This document shows, one piece after another, positions 51,641 through 60,920 of a stretch of 64,000 nt of DNA. The notes under the pieces were generated by a model that had not been told where the DNA came from, searched no databases, and worked only from the letters and a program-made list of their open reading frames with translations. Position 1 is the stretch's first letter; each line of letters opens with the position of its first letter. The position numbers were made by a program, and so were the translations under genes. Origin of the DNA: Subdoligranulum variabile (GTDB lineage Bacteria > Bacillota > Clostridia > Oscillospirales > Ruminococcaceae); the NCBI GenBank assembly GCA_003343905.1, contig QAKI01000016.1:1-64000 (forward strand), given 5' to 3'.

Positions 51641-51684
51641 AAAAAGCGCCGGGCGCTTCCCCGAAATGGGGAAACGCCCGGCGC
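51641..51684 (-). terminator. Terminator of degV
   Basis: GCGCCGGGCG (51646-51655) pairs with CGCCCGGCGC (51675-51684), with inner TTCCCC/GGGGAA; minus-strand T5 follows. Confidence 0.85.
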
Positions 51685-51710
51685 AGAAAGCCGGTAATAA
51701 GCAGGAAAAA

Positions 51711-52583
51711 TCAGCGCGGGCCGCCCAGGAAGAACAGCGCCACGGTGCCGGGGCCGCTGTGGGCGCCGATCACGGGGCCGATGTCGCCCAGGCATACGCG
51801 CTTGACGCCGCAGGCCTTGATCTTATCGGCCACATACTGGGCGTCCTCCAGGCAGTCGCCGTGGCTGATGAACACCGTCATGTCGGCGTAGTTCTTGTCG
51901 GCGCTGGCGGTAAAGTGCTTGACCAGACCGTCCAGGCTGGCCCGGCGGCCGCGAACCTTTTCCATCGCCACCAGGTGGCCTTCACTGTCCACGTGCAGCA
52001 CGGGCTTGATGCCCAGCAGGGTGCCCGCCACGGCGGCAGCGCCGCTCAAACGGCCGCCGCGCTTGAGGAACATCAGGTCGTTGACGGTGAACCACGCGCA
52101 GAACCGCTGCACGTTCGCCCTGGCAAAGTCGGCTACTTCGTCCAGGGACGCGCCACCCTTGCGCATCATGGCCAGCGTGTAGGCGAACAGACCCTCGCCC
52201 ATGCTGGCCTGCAGGCTGTCGATGCTGACGATACGCCGCCCGGGGTAACGCTCCTGCAGTTCTTCGATCGCCACCAGGCTGGCCTGGTAGGTACCCGAAA
52301 GCCCGCTGGAAAACGCCAGGTACAGGATATCCTGCCCTTTTTCCAAAAACGGGGTGAAGGCTTCCTCATAATCCGCGATGGTGACCTGGCTGGTGGTGGA
52401 CATGCTGCCCGCACGCAGCTTGTCGTAGAAAGTCTTGGGGGACATCTCGCGGTTATCGGAATAGTTGCGGTAACTGCGGTCGTCCAGGGTGAAGGTCATC
52501 GGCAGCACCTGTATATCCATTTCCTGCACAAGATCCGGGGTCAGATCGCAGGTGGAATCGGTGAACAGAATATAGTTTTCCAT
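51711..52583 (-). CDS. DegV family fatty-acid-binding protein
   Basis: 290 residues. The N-terminal ILFTDSTCDLTPDLV, the FSSGLSGTYQ site that binds the fatty-acid carboxylate and the FLKRGGRLSG motif are typical. DegV/FakB proteins present fatty acids to the kinase FakA for phospholipid synthesis. Start at 52583 with AAAGGGAG. Single gene with its own promoter and terminator. Several DegV paralogues usually exist per genome, so no symbol is given. Confidence 0.93.
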   Translation of the reverse strand: MENYILFTDSTCDLTPDLVQEMDIQVLPMTFTLDDRSYRNYSDNREMSPKTFYDKLRAGSMSTTSQVTIADYEEAFTPFLEKGQDILYLAFSSGLSGTYQASLVAIEELQERYPGRRIVSIDSLQASMGEGLFAYTLAMMRKGGASLDEVADFARANVQRFCAWFTVNDLMFLKRGGRLSGAAAVAGTLLGIKPVLHVDSEGHLVAMEKVRGRRASLDGLVKHFTASADKNYADMTVFISHGDCLEDAQYVADKIKACGVKRVCLGDIGPVIGAHSGPGTVALFFLGGPR

Positions 52584-52634
52584 AGCAGAACTCCCTTTCC
52601 TGATATGCGGCGCGGCAAAGCTGCACACATGTAC

Positions 52635-52663
52635 ATCATACTGTGTTTTGGCCGCAAAATCAA
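52635..52663 (-). promoter_or_regulatory. Sigma-A promoter of degV
   Basis: Minus strand: -35 TTGATT (52658-52663), 17-bp spacer, -10 TATGAT (52635-52640). Confidence 0.65.
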
Positions 52664-52732
52664 GCCCGCAGCCAAGAAAACGCACCACCCCCGCCGACTT
52701 GAAAATGAAAAATATTTTTTTGCAAAATCCCC

Positions 52733-52761
52733 TTGACAGGTCCGGAACCACATGCTATAAT
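52733..52761 (+). promoter_or_regulatory. Consensus promoter of tRNA-Asn
   Basis: -35 TTGACA (52733-52738), 17-bp spacer, -10 TATAAT (52756-52761) with TGn in front. Confidence 0.85.
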
Positions 52762-52821
52762 AAAGCCCGTTCGAGTGAGGCGGCTGATGCAAAGCCGCTT
52801 CGGGAACAAAATAGAATATGA

Positions 52822-52898
52822 TGCCCCGTAGCTCAGTTGGTTAGAGCACCTGACTGTTAATCAGGGTGTCCTCGGTTCAAGTCCGAGCGGGGCAGCCA
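52822..52898 (+). tRNA. tRNA-Asn (GTT)
   Basis: 77 bases including an encoded CCA. The acceptor stem pairs 52822-52828 with 52888-52894, discriminator G. The D arm (GTAGCTCAGTTGGTTAGAGC), anticodon GTT at 52856-52858 and T arm with GTTCAAGTC are all standard. Confidence 0.97.
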
Positions 52899-52901
52899 TC
52901 A

Positions 52902-52932
52902 AGCGATAGAATGTAAATTCTATCGCTTTTTG
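52902..52932 (+). terminator. Terminator of tRNA-Asn
   Basis: An 11-bp stem (52902-52912 with 52917-52927, loop GTAA) is followed by T5. Confidence 0.9.
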
Positions 52933-52940
52933 TTATGCAA

Positions 52941-52968
52941 ACAGGGCGGCCCGCACGGGCCGCCCTGT
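52941..52968 (-). terminator. Terminator of the hydrolase-flavin reductase operon
   Basis: A GC-rich stem of about 12-13 bp (52941-52953 with 52956-52968) lies 18 bases after the hydrolase stop on the minus strand. Confidence 0.7.
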
Positions 52969-52986
52969 TGGGCTATGTTAGATTTT

Positions 52987-53709
52987 TCATCCCAGCAAAA
53001 AGTTTGCAAGGTATTCTGTCGGATGGGCCTGGAAATACCCGCAGTGGCCGTACCCCCGCAGGCGCACGATGCGGCTGCCCCGGTAGCGCCTGACCCGCGG
53101 CAGGCACAGCGCCGCCGGGTCGCGGCCGCCGTACACGAAGGTCAGCTTTTTTTGGCTGGCGGCGTCCAGCGGCGGCAGGTCCGCGCTGTAGCAGCTTTCC
53201 ACAAGGTTTTGCAGGCTGGCTGCCGTGACCAGCGGCGCGACGCTCTGCTGGGCGGCGCCCATGCCGTGGAATTGCTTATCCAGCGTTTGGGCCGCGCGGG
53301 CGGGGTCCCGCCGGACTTCCTCCAGGCAGCGCCGGTACTTCCCAAAAAACAGCCGTTTGACCGGCCGGGGAAAGCGGAACAGCGGCGCACTGTCCAGCAC
53401 CACCCGGTCGATCAACCCCCGGCGGCGGCAGAAATAATGGAACAGGATATTGCCCCCCAGCGAAAACCCGGCCGCCGCTTTCAGCCGCGTGATGCCGTTC
53501 GCCTGCAAAAAGGCGTCCAGCGCCGCTTCCTCCTGTTCCATCGAGCGGTAAACGGAACCGGGTTCGTGCCCGCTGAGCGTCGGGACGATCAGGCAGTGGT
53601 CCCGTTCCAGCAGCGGCACCGCCCACGCAAAGAAACCGCCGTCCGTGAACATGGGGTGCAGCAGCAGGATCTTCTCCTTTTCCGGCGGGCCGAACATCTC
53701 GATCTTCAT
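52987..53709 (-). CDS. Alpha/beta hydrolase
   Basis: 240 residues. Short N-terminal strand then ILLLHPMFTDGGFF (oxyanion region), nucleophile elbow GFSLGGN, acid in YGGRDP and His in GYGHCGYF: a complete Ser-Asp-His triad. The frame is open further up, but the ATG at 53709 with GGGAGGG is best. Follows the flavin reductase gene by 34 bases, likely one operon. Substrate unknown. Confidence 0.87.
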   Translation of the reverse strand: MKIEMFGPPEKEKILLLHPMFTDGGFFAWAVPLLERDHCLIVPTLSGHEPGSVYRSMEQEEAALDAFLQANGITRLKAAAGFSLGGNILFHYFCRRRGLIDRVVLDSAPLFRFPRPVKRLFFGKYRRCLEEVRRDPARAAQTLDKQFHGMGAAQQSVAPLVTAASLQNLVESCYSADLPPLDAASQKKLTFVYGGRDPAALCLPRVRRYRGSRIVRLRGYGHCGYFQAHPTEYLANFLLG

Positions 53710-53743
53710 GGCTTCCCTCCCCTGTTTTGCCGCCCGGCGGCGT

Positions 53744-54394
53744 TCAGTCGTATTTTTCGATTTGGACCGTGGCGATGGCGGACTGGTTCGGCTGCCCTGT
53801 GACCAGATCCTGCGGCGCGGGGACCAGCAGCATGAAGCCGTCCGGCCCATAGCGCAGCCGGCAGCCCTTCTGCGCATAGTCACGCTCCACCGACATATGC
53901 TGCACCTGCCCCACCACCATGGCCGTGATGCCCGCGCCGCTCAGGTCCTGCACATCTTTCAGGGTACATTCCATCGTGAGGAAAGCCTCCCCGATGGCGG
54001 GCGCGTGGACCGTTTTGCCTTCCACCAGCGTGAAGCCGCCCACTGCGAATTCGTCGGTGTCCGGCTTGTTGCAGTGGATGGTCTGCACCAGCCGGTCATA
54101 GAAGGACAGCGGCAAAAAGTTGATGCAGAAGCACCGTTCCCGCCGGATATTGGCGTAGGTATGCGTATGCTGGTAAAGGTTGCCCATGACCGCGAAAAAG
54201 GCGGTCTTGTCCCCGTGGAAGCAGCTCCACGCATGGAAGCAGACGTTGGGCTTGCCGTTTTCTTTCCAGGTAGTAACGGCAAACAGCACCGTGGGGATGC
54301 CCGCCGTCACCTCAAAATGGGAAAAGAGGTCGAATTCTTCCGGGTAAGACGGTTGGAAATACTGCGGGGAATCCTTGCCGATCTCGATTTTCAT
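53744..54394 (-). CDS. Flavin reductase-family FMN-binding protein
   Basis: 216 residues of the FMN-binding split-barrel (flavin reductase-like) fold, with PNVCFHAWSCFHGDKTAFFAVM near the front and the YANIRRERCFCINFL core. Gut-clostridial homologues are usually annotated as flavin reductases. First gene of a unit with the hydrolase. Minus-strand TGGACG-N17-TATGAT (54439-54467) is a likely promoter. Confidence 0.87.
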   Translation of the reverse strand: MKIEIGKDSPQYFQPSYPEEFDLFSHFEVTAGIPTVLFAVTTWKENGKPNVCFHAWSCFHGDKTAFFAVMGNLYQHTHTYANIRRERCFCINFLPLSFYDRLVQTIHCNKPDTDEFAVGGFTLVEGKTVHAPAIGEAFLTMECTLKDVQDLSGAGITAMVVGQVQHMSVERDYAQKGCRLRYGPDGFMLLVPAPQDLVTGQPNQSAIATVQIEKYD

Positions 54395-54438
54395 GGCGGG
54401 TCCTCCTTATCCTCTGCCGCGCGGGCCGTGTTTTCTTC

Positions 54439-54467
54439 ATCATACCACATCCCCGGCGCGCCGTCCA
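54439..54467 (-). promoter_or_regulatory. Promoter of the flavin reductase-hydrolase operon
   Basis: Minus strand: -35 TGGACG (54462-54467), 17-bp spacer, -10 TATGAT (54439-54444). Confidence 0.5.
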
Positions 54468-54584
54468 CGATACCGCGCGATTTTTTTCGCCCGGCGCATG
54501 GCCGCAGGGGCGGCCGCATACCCATGGAAAAAAGCGGCGCTTTGCCGCGGCCGCCGGGAAGGACCGGGAGAGGAGGACGCCGCC

Positions 54585-55967
54585 ATGCCGGATGCCATCG
54601 TACAGTTTTTCACCACGGTCAACCGCTGGGCGTGGTCCTGGCCCACCATCGCCCTGCTGCTGGGCACCCACCTGTTCCTGACCGTGCGCACCAAAGGCAT
54701 CCAGCGCAAACTGCCCATGATGATCCGCCTTTCGGTGACGCGGGAACCGGGCGCAGAGGGGGATGTTTCCCCGTTCGGCGCCCTGACCACGGCGCTGGCT
54801 TCGACCATCGGCACCGGCAACATCATCGGCGTGGGCACCGCCATCGCCCTGGGCGGCCCCGGCGCGGTGCTGTGGTGCTGGCTGGCCGGGGTGCTGGGCA
54901 TCGCCACCAAATACGCCGAGGCCCTGATCGCCGTCAAATACCGCGTGCGGACGCGCGACGGCCGCATGCAGGGCGGCGCGATGTACGCGCTGGAACGGGG
55001 CCTGCACATGAAATGGCTGGGCATGGCCTTCGCCCTGTTCGCCACGCTGGCGTCCTTCGGCATCGGCTGCGCGGCGCAGGTGAACGCCATCGCCACCGTG
55101 TGCAGCGCCAACCTCGGCGTTCCCGAATGGCTGGTGGGCGTCGTGGTGGCCGTGCTGACGGCGCTGGTGATTTTCGGCGGCATCCGCAGCATCTCCCGCG
55201 TATGCGAACGGCTGGTGCCCTTTATGGCGGCCTTCTACCTGCTGGGGTGTCTGGCGCTTTTGATCTGCAACCGGGCGTATCTGGCACAGTCCGTAGCCGT
55301 CATCTGCCGTCTGGCCTTCACCCCCGGCGCGGCCGCGGGCGGGCTGACCGGCGGCGGGCTGCTGCTGGCCATGCGCTACGGGCTGGCGCGGGGGCTTTTT
55401 TCCAACGAAGCGGGCATGGGGTCGGCCCCCATCGTGGCGGCCGCCGCCCAGACCCGCAACCCGGTGCGGCAGGCGCTGGTATCGGCCAGCGGCGCGTTCT
55501 GGGACACCGTGGTGGTCTGCCTGATGACCGGGCTGGTGCTGGTGTCCAGCATCCTGAAAAATCCCGCCATCGACATGGGCGCCATCACCGACGGCGGGCT
55601 GCTGACCACGCTGGCCTTTGCGCAGATCCCTGTGCTGGGCCCGGCGATCCTGGTGGTGGGCATCCTTGCTTTCGCCTTTTCCACCGTGCTGGGCTGGTCC
55701 TACTACGGGGAACGCTGCCTGGAATACCTGGCCGGGCGGCGGGCGCTGCCGTTCTACCGCGCGGCCTATGTGGCGGTGGCCGCCCTGGCCCCGGTCGCGG
55801 CGCTGGACCTTGTGTGGACCGTGGCCGACACCCTCAACGCGCTGATGGCCGTTCCCAACCTGATCGCCGTGCTGCTTTTGTCCGGCGTGGTGGTGCGGGA
55901 GACCGAACGCTATCTGCCCGACCTGGACCGCCGGTGCGAGGACCCCATCCCCACCGTGGACCGCTGA
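54585..55967 (+). CDS. Sodium:alanine/glycine symporter (AGCS family)
   Basis: 460 residues, about 10 membrane segments. Family motifs: FGALTTALASTIGTGNIIGVGTAIALGGPGA in pieces, WCWLAGVLGIATKYAEA, and GLARGLFSNEAGMGSAPI. It imports alanine or glycine with Na+. The ATG at 54585 has AGAGGAGG before it; a long open frame upstream is not coding. Single gene. Confidence 0.95.
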   Translation: MPDAIVQFFTTVNRWAWSWPTIALLLGTHLFLTVRTKGIQRKLPMMIRLSVTREPGAEGDVSPFGALTTALASTIGTGNIIGVGTAIALGGPGAVLWCWLAGVLGIATKYAEALIAVKYRVRTRDGRMQGGAMYALERGLHMKWLGMAFALFATLASFGIGCAAQVNAIATVCSANLGVPEWLVGVVVAVLTALVIFGGIRSISRVCERLVPFMAAFYLLGCLALLICNRAYLAQSVAVICRLAFTPGAAAGGLTGGGLLLAMRYGLARGLFSNEAGMGSAPIVAAAAQTRNPVRQALVSASGAFWDTVVVCLMTGLVLVSSILKNPAIDMGAITDGGLLTTLAFAQIPVLGPAILVVGILAFAFSTVLGWSYYGERCLEYLAGRRALPFYRAAYVAVAALAPVAALDLVWTVADTLNALMAVPNLIAVLLLSGVVVRETERYLPDLDRRCEDPIPTVDR

Positions 55968-56118
55968 ACGCCCCGCCCTTTTTCCGTCCGCTTCTGCCCG
56001 CGCGGCGGCCCCCGGCCGCCGCGCTTTTTCCCTGTGGCGCGCTTTGGCAAAACCCACAAAAGAAGCGCCGCGCCTTTGTGGCATCTGTAGATTTTTCGTG
56101 AAAGCCGCCGTGCATTTC

Positions 56119-56146
56119 TTGCAGTTTTGCCACCCCATGCTACAAT
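56119..56146 (+). promoter_or_regulatory. Sigma-A promoter of the glp operon
   Basis: -35 TTGCAG (56119-56124), 16-bp spacer, -10 TACAAT (56141-56146) with TGn (TGCTACAAT). Confidence 0.65.
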
Positions 56147-56198
56147 ATTTTTATACATTTTGCGCGGCCAACGGCTGCCGGGAAAAAGGAGCATTGCT

Positions 56199-57710
56199 AT
56201 GGGAACCTATATCATGGCGCTGGACGCCGGAACGACCTCGAACCGGTGCATCCTGTTCGATAAACAGGGCCGCATGTGCAGCGTGGCCCAGAAAGAATTC
56301 ACGCAGTATTTCCCGAAGCCGGGCTGGGTGGAACACGACGCCAACGAGATCTGGACCACGCAGCTGGGCGTGGCGCTGTCGGCCATGAACGCCATCGGGG
56401 CGTCGGCGTCGGACATCGCGGCCATCGGCATCACCAACCAGCGGGAGACCACCATCGTCTGGGACCGGGATACCGGCGAGCCGGTCTGCCGCGCCATCGT
56501 GTGGCAGTGCCGCCGCACCAGCGAATACTGCGACGAACTCAAGGCCCGCGGCCTGACCGAACTGTTCCGGCAAAAGACGGGGCTGGTCATCGACGCCTAT
56601 TTTTCGGCCACCAAGCTGAAATGGATCCTGGATAACGTGGAGGGCGCGCGGGAAAAGGCCGAGGCCGGGCAGCTTTTGTTCGGCACGGTGGAGACCTGGC
56701 TGATCTGGAAGCTGACCTGCGGCAAGATCCACGTGACGGACTACTCCAACGCCAGCCGGACGATGCTGTTCAACATCCACACGCTGGACTGGGACGACGA
56801 GATCCTGAAGATCCTGGACATTCCCCGCTGCATGCTGCCCCAGCCGGTGCCCAACAGCGAATTTTACGAATATGCCGACCCCATGCACTTTGGCGGCGAG
56901 ATCAAGATCGCCGGGGCGGCGGGCGACCAGCAGGCGGCGCTGTTCGGGCAGGCCTGCTTTGCGCCGGGCGACGCCAAGAACACCTACGGCACCGGCGGCT
57001 TTTTGCTGATGAACACCGGCGCCAAGCCGGTGGAGAGCCGCAACGGCCTGGTCACGACCATCGCCTGGGGGCTGAACGGCCAGGTGACCTACGCGCTGGA
57101 AGGCTCCATCTTCGTGGCAGGAGCCGCGGTGCAATGGCTGCGGGACGAGCTGAAAATTCTGGAGGAATCGCGGGATTCCGAATACATGGCCCTGAAAGTG
57201 CCCGACACCAACGGCTGCTATGTGGTGCCGGCTTTCACGGGGCTGGGCGCGCCCCACTGGGACCAGTACGCCCGCGGCGCCATCGTGGGGCTGACCCGCG
57301 GCTGCAACAAGAACCACATCATCCGCGCCACGCTGGACAGCCTGTGCTACCAGGTCAACGATGTGCTCAAGGCCATGGAGGCCGACGCCGGGGTGCACCT
57401 GACGATGCTCAAGGTGGACGGCGGGGCTTCGGCCAACAACTATCTGCTGCAGGCCCAGGCGGACATCAGCGGCGCGCCGGTGGAACGCCCCTGCTGCGTG
57501 GAGACCACGGCCATGGGCGCGGCCTATCTGGCCGGGCTGGCGGTGGGCTACTGGGACAGCCCGGAGGAAGTGGCGCGCAACCGCGCGGTGGACCGTGTGT
57601 TCATGGCCCACATCAGCGACGAAGAGCGCGCGCGGCGCATCCGCGGGTGGAACAAGGCCGTGCGCTGCGCCTACGGCTGGGCGCGCGAGGACGAGGAGGA
57701 AACGGTATGA
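56199..57710 (+). CDS. glpK: Glycerol kinase
   Basis: 503 residues (E. coli 502). Phosphorylates glycerol to glycerol 3-phosphate. FGGY motifs: MALDAGTTSNRCILFD, GITNQRETTIVWD, AGDQQAALFGQ, and the C-terminal KVDGGASANNYLLQ. The ATG at 56199 has AAAAAGGAG before it. First gene of the operon glpK-glpA-like-glpB-like-DUF1667; overlaps the next gene by ATGA. Confidence 0.97.
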   Translation: MGTYIMALDAGTTSNRCILFDKQGRMCSVAQKEFTQYFPKPGWVEHDANEIWTTQLGVALSAMNAIGASASDIAAIGITNQRETTIVWDRDTGEPVCRAIVWQCRRTSEYCDELKARGLTELFRQKTGLVIDAYFSATKLKWILDNVEGAREKAEAGQLLFGTVETWLIWKLTCGKIHVTDYSNASRTMLFNIHTLDWDDEILKILDIPRCMLPQPVPNSEFYEYADPMHFGGEIKIAGAAGDQQAALFGQACFAPGDAKNTYGTGGFLLMNTGAKPVESRNGLVTTIAWGLNGQVTYALEGSIFVAGAAVQWLRDELKILEESRDSEYMALKVPDTNGCYVVPAFTGLGAPHWDQYARGAIVGLTRGCNKNHIIRATLDSLCYQVNDVLKAMEADAGVHLTMLKVDGGASANNYLLQAQADISGAPVERPCCVETTAMGAAYLAGLAVGYWDSPEEVARNRAVDRVFMAHISDEERARRIRGWNKAVRCAYGWAREDEEETV

Positions 57711-59140
57711 AGGATGTCATCATCATCGGCGGCGGGGTGTCGGGCTGCGCGGCCGCGCGGGAACTGAGCCGCTACAAGGCCGATATACTCGTGCTGGATA
57801 AAGAGGAGGACGTGTGCTGCGGCACCACCAAGGCGAACAGCGCCATCGTCCACGCCGGGTACGACGCGCCCCACGGCAGCCTGATGGCAAAGCTCAACGT
57901 GGCGGGCAGCCAAATGATGCCTGCCCTTTCCAAAGAGCTGGATTTTGCCTACGACCAGTGCGGCAGTCTGGTGGTCTGCCTGAGCGAGGAGGACCGCCCG
58001 GCGCTGCAAAAACTGTATGAGAACGGCACGGCCAACGGTGTGGAAGGGCTGCAGATCCTTTCGCGGGCCGAACTGAAAGCAATGGAACCGAACATCGCGG
58101 ACGAAGCGGTGGCCGCCTTGTGGGCGCCCACGGGCGGCATCGTCTGCCCCTTCGGGCTGACCTACGCCCTGGCGGAAAACGCCGCCAGGAACGGCGTGCA
58201 GTTCCAGTTCGACACCAAGGTGACCGGCCTGACGGCCACAGACGGCGGCTGGCGGGTGGAAACCAGCCGCGGGCCGCTGGAAGCGCGCTGCGTGGTGAAC
58301 GCGGCGGGCGTGCACGCGGACGAACTGCACAACCTTGTGCAGCCCGGCGACCCGCTGACCATCATCCCGCGGCGGGGGGATTACTTCCTGCTGGACCACA
58401 CGGCGGGGGGCCATGTACGGCACACGATCTTCCAACTGCCGGGCAAATACGGCAAGGGCGTGCTGGTGACGCCGACGGTCCACGGGAACCTGCTCATCGG
58501 CCCCACGGCCATCGATCAGGAGGATAAGGAACTGACGGCCACCACGGCCGCCGGTCTGGACGAGGTGCGTGCCAAGGCGGGGCTGGCCGTGAAGGACCTG
58601 CCCCTGCGCCAGACCATCACGAGCTTTGCGGGGCTGCGCGCCCATGAACGGCGGCACGACTTCTTCATCGGGGAGATCGCGCCCGGCTTCGTGGACTGCG
58701 CGGGCATCGAATCCCCGGGGCTGTCCAGCAGCCCGGCCATCGGCGTGATGGTGGCGCAGATCGTTTCCGAACGTCTGGGGCTGGAAAAAGACCCCGGCTT
58801 CGACCCTGTGCGCAAGGGCATCCTGGACCCCAGGGCCCTGCCCTTTGCGGAGCGGGCCGCCCTGATCCGGGAAAACCCGGCCTACGGCCAGATCATCTGC
58901 CGGTGCGAGAGCATCACCGAGGGCGAGATCCTCGACGCCATCCACCGCGTGCCGGGGGCCCGCAGCCTGGACGGCGTCAAGCGCCGGACCCGGGCGGGCA
59001 TGGGTCGGTGCCAGGCGGGGTTCTGCAGCCCCCGCGTCATGGAGATCCTGGCCCGGGAACTGGGTGTTGACCAGAGCGCCGTGACCAAGTCGGGCGGCGG
59101 ATCGCGCATCATCGTGGGCGCCAACAAGGACGTGTACTGA
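57707..59140 (+). CDS. Glycerol-3-phosphate dehydrogenase-like FAD oxidoreductase with BFD-type [2Fe-2S] domain
   Basis: 477 residues. N-terminal FAD site IIIGGGVSGCAAARELSRY and a DAO-type fold; a C-terminal BFD-like domain with C-x-C (398, 400) and C-x4-C (435, 440) around CRCESITEGE and GRCQAGFC. This is the short GlpA form of anaerobic Firmicutes that oxidises glycerol 3-phosphate to dihydroxyacetone phosphate. Overlaps glpK by four bases. GlpA is the best name, but family overlap with other amine/hydroxyacid oxidases makes me leave the symbol open. Confidence 0.9.
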   Translation: MKDVIIIGGGVSGCAAARELSRYKADILVLDKEEDVCCGTTKANSAIVHAGYDAPHGSLMAKLNVAGSQMMPALSKELDFAYDQCGSLVVCLSEEDRPALQKLYENGTANGVEGLQILSRAELKAMEPNIADEAVAALWAPTGGIVCPFGLTYALAENAARNGVQFQFDTKVTGLTATDGGWRVETSRGPLEARCVVNAAGVHADELHNLVQPGDPLTIIPRRGDYFLLDHTAGGHVRHTIFQLPGKYGKGVLVTPTVHGNLLIGPTAIDQEDKELTATTAAGLDEVRAKAGLAVKDLPLRQTITSFAGLRAHERRHDFFIGEIAPGFVDCAGIESPGLSSSPAIGVMVAQIVSERLGLEKDPGFDPVRKGILDPRALPFAERAALIRENPAYGQIICRCESITEGEILDAIHRVPGARSLDGVKRRTRAGMGRCQAGFCSPRVMEILARELGVDQSAVTKSGGGSRIIVGANKDVY

Positions 59141-59155
59141 GGGAGGGGGCAAACC

Positions 59156-60415
59156 ATGAACAACGCAGATCTTGTGATCATCGGCGGCGGGCCCGCGGGG
59201 CTGGCGGCCGCCATCGCCGCGCGCCGGGCGGGCGTGCAGGACATCCTGATCCTGGAACGCGACCGCGAGTTGGGCGGCATCCTGAACCAGTGCATCCATA
59301 ACGGCTTCGGCCTGCACACTTTCAAAGAGGAACTGACCGGGCCGGAGTACGCCGCCCGCTTTGCGGACCAGGTGCGGGCGCTGGGCATCCCCTGCAAGCT
59401 GAACACCATGGTGCTGGACCTGGCGGCGGACCGGACCGTGACCGCCATGAACCGGGAGGACGGGCTGTTCCAACTGCACCCCAAGGCGGTGGTGCTGGCC
59501 ATGGGCTGCCGGGAGCGGCCCCGCGGCGCGCTGAACATTCCGGGCACGCGGCCCGCGGGCATCTATACGGCGGGCACGGCCCAGCGGCTGGTGAACATGG
59601 AAGGCTACCTGCCCGGGCGGCGGGTGGTGATCCTGGGTTCCGGCGACATCGGGCTGATCATGGCCCGGCGCATGACGCTGGAGGGGGCGAAGGTGCTCTG
59701 CGTGGCGGAGCTGATGCCCTATTCCGGCGGGCTGAAACGGAACATCGTGCAGTGCCTGGATGACTTCGGCATCCCGCTGAAGCTGAGTCATACGGTGGTG
59801 GACATCCAGGGCAAAGAGCGCGTGGAGGGCGTGACCATCGCCTGGGTGGAGAACGGCAGGCCGGTGCCCGGCACCGAGGAACACTATGACTGCGACACGC
59901 TGCTGCTTTCCTGCGGGCTGCTGCCGGAAAACGAACTGAGCCGCGCGGCGGGTGTGGAACTGAGCCCGGTGACGGGCGGCCCCGCCGTGAACGAGAGCCT
60001 GGAAACGAGCATCCCCGGCGTGTTCGCCGCGGGCAACGTGCTGCACGTCCACGACCTGGTGGACTATGTGTCGGAGGAAGCGTCCGCGGCGGGCGCGCAC
60101 GCGGCCCGGTACATCCTGCGGGGGGCGGCTGCGGACGGCGAAACGCTGCCCGTGCAGGCCGCGGGCGGCGTGCGGTACACGGTGCCCACCGCCGTGCATC
60201 CGGCCCGGCTGGACGGCGCGCTGACACTGCGCCTGCGGGTGGGCAATGTGTACCGCAATAAGGCGCTGGCCGTCTATGCGGGAACGGAATGTATCTGGCG
60301 GCGCAAGCGGCCGGTGCTGGTGCCGGGCGAGATGGAGACCATCGTGCTGAAAGGCGCCGTGCTGGACAAGCTGCCCGGCTGCGGCGGTCTGACTGTGACA
60401 TTGGAGGAGGCGTAA
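59156..60415 (+). CDS. FAD-dependent pyridine nucleotide-disulphide oxidoreductase-like protein (GlpB-like role)
   Basis: 419 residues. Two nucleotide-binding motifs, IIGGGPAGLAAAIAARRAG (N-terminal, FAD) and VVILGSGDIGLIMARR (about 160, NAD-like), with GCRERPRG between. It resembles the HcnB/electron-transfer subunit that partners short GlpA, taking electrons to NAD(P) or a ferredoxin. Starts 15 bases after the previous stop, with GAGGGAGGG. Confidence 0.9.
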   Translation: MNNADLVIIGGGPAGLAAAIAARRAGVQDILILERDRELGGILNQCIHNGFGLHTFKEELTGPEYAARFADQVRALGIPCKLNTMVLDLAADRTVTAMNREDGLFQLHPKAVVLAMGCRERPRGALNIPGTRPAGIYTAGTAQRLVNMEGYLPGRRVVILGSGDIGLIMARRMTLEGAKVLCVAELMPYSGGLKRNIVQCLDDFGIPLKLSHTVVDIQGKERVEGVTIAWVENGRPVPGTEEHYDCDTLLLSCGLLPENELSRAAGVELSPVTGGPAVNESLETSIPGVFAAGNVLHVHDLVDYVSEEASAAGAHAARYILRGAAADGETLPVQAAGGVRYTVPTAVHPARLDGALTLRLRVGNVYRNKALAVYAGTECIWRRKRPVLVPGEMETIVLKGAVLDKLPGCGGLTVTLEEA

Positions 60416-60419
60416 GGCG

Positions 60420-60785
60420 ATGGAAAAACGCGAACTGACCTGCATCGGGTGCCCGCTGGGCTGCACGGTGCAGGTGACGCTGGAGGACGGGGCGGTGGTC
60501 TCGGTCACGGGCAACACCTGCCCGCGGGGCGACGCCTACGCCCGCAAAGAAGTCACCCACCCGACCCGGATCGTGACGACGACGGTGCCGGTGCGCGGCG
60601 GCACGGCGGCGACAGTCTCCTGTAAGACGCGCAGCGATATTCCCAAGGACAAGATCTTTGCGGTGATCCGCGCGCTGAAAGCCGTCACGGCCGACGCCCC
60701 CGTAGCCATTGGCGACGTGCTGCTGCCCGACGCCGCCGGCACCGGCGTGGACGTGATCGCCACCAAGGCGGTGGACGCCCGCTGA
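60420..60785 (+). CDS. DUF1667 protein, iron-sulphur-like
   Basis: 121 residues. N-terminal cysteine cluster C-x2-C-x3-C with a later C (Cys8, 11, 15, 34; LTCIGCPLGC and GNTCPRG) likely binds an Fe-S cluster; the rest is the DUF1667 fold with VRGGTAATVSCKT. It always accompanies glpA/glpB-like genes in Firmicutes and so probably carries electrons between them. Starts four bases after the previous stop. Confidence 0.93.
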   Translation: MEKRELTCIGCPLGCTVQVTLEDGAVVSVTGNTCPRGDAYARKEVTHPTRIVTTTVPVRGGTAATVSCKTRSDIPKDKIFAVIRALKAVTADAPVAIGDVLLPDAAGTGVDVIATKAVDAR

Positions 60786-60856
60786 ACGGCGTTCTTCTTT
60801 ACCGCAGGGCGCGGACCGCACAGGCCGCCCGCGTCCTGTGCTTTTGCCGCCCGGTG

Positions 60857-60885
60857 TTGAATCTTTGCCGCCGGGGTGGTATGAT
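60857..60885 (+). promoter_or_regulatory. Sigma-A promoter of the WecG/TagA gene
   Basis: -35 TTGAAT (60857-60862), 17-bp spacer, -10 TATGAT (60880-60885). Confidence 0.6.
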
Positions 60886-60920
60886 AGAGCCGTATTCTAT
60901 CCAGAAAAGGGAGACACCGC

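Noticed and set aside
57671..60517. Open frame of more than 900 codons antisense to the glp operon
   Set aside because: Same cause: third-position GC of the plus-strand genes removes stops from the opposite frame. The glp genes have strong motifs and coupling.
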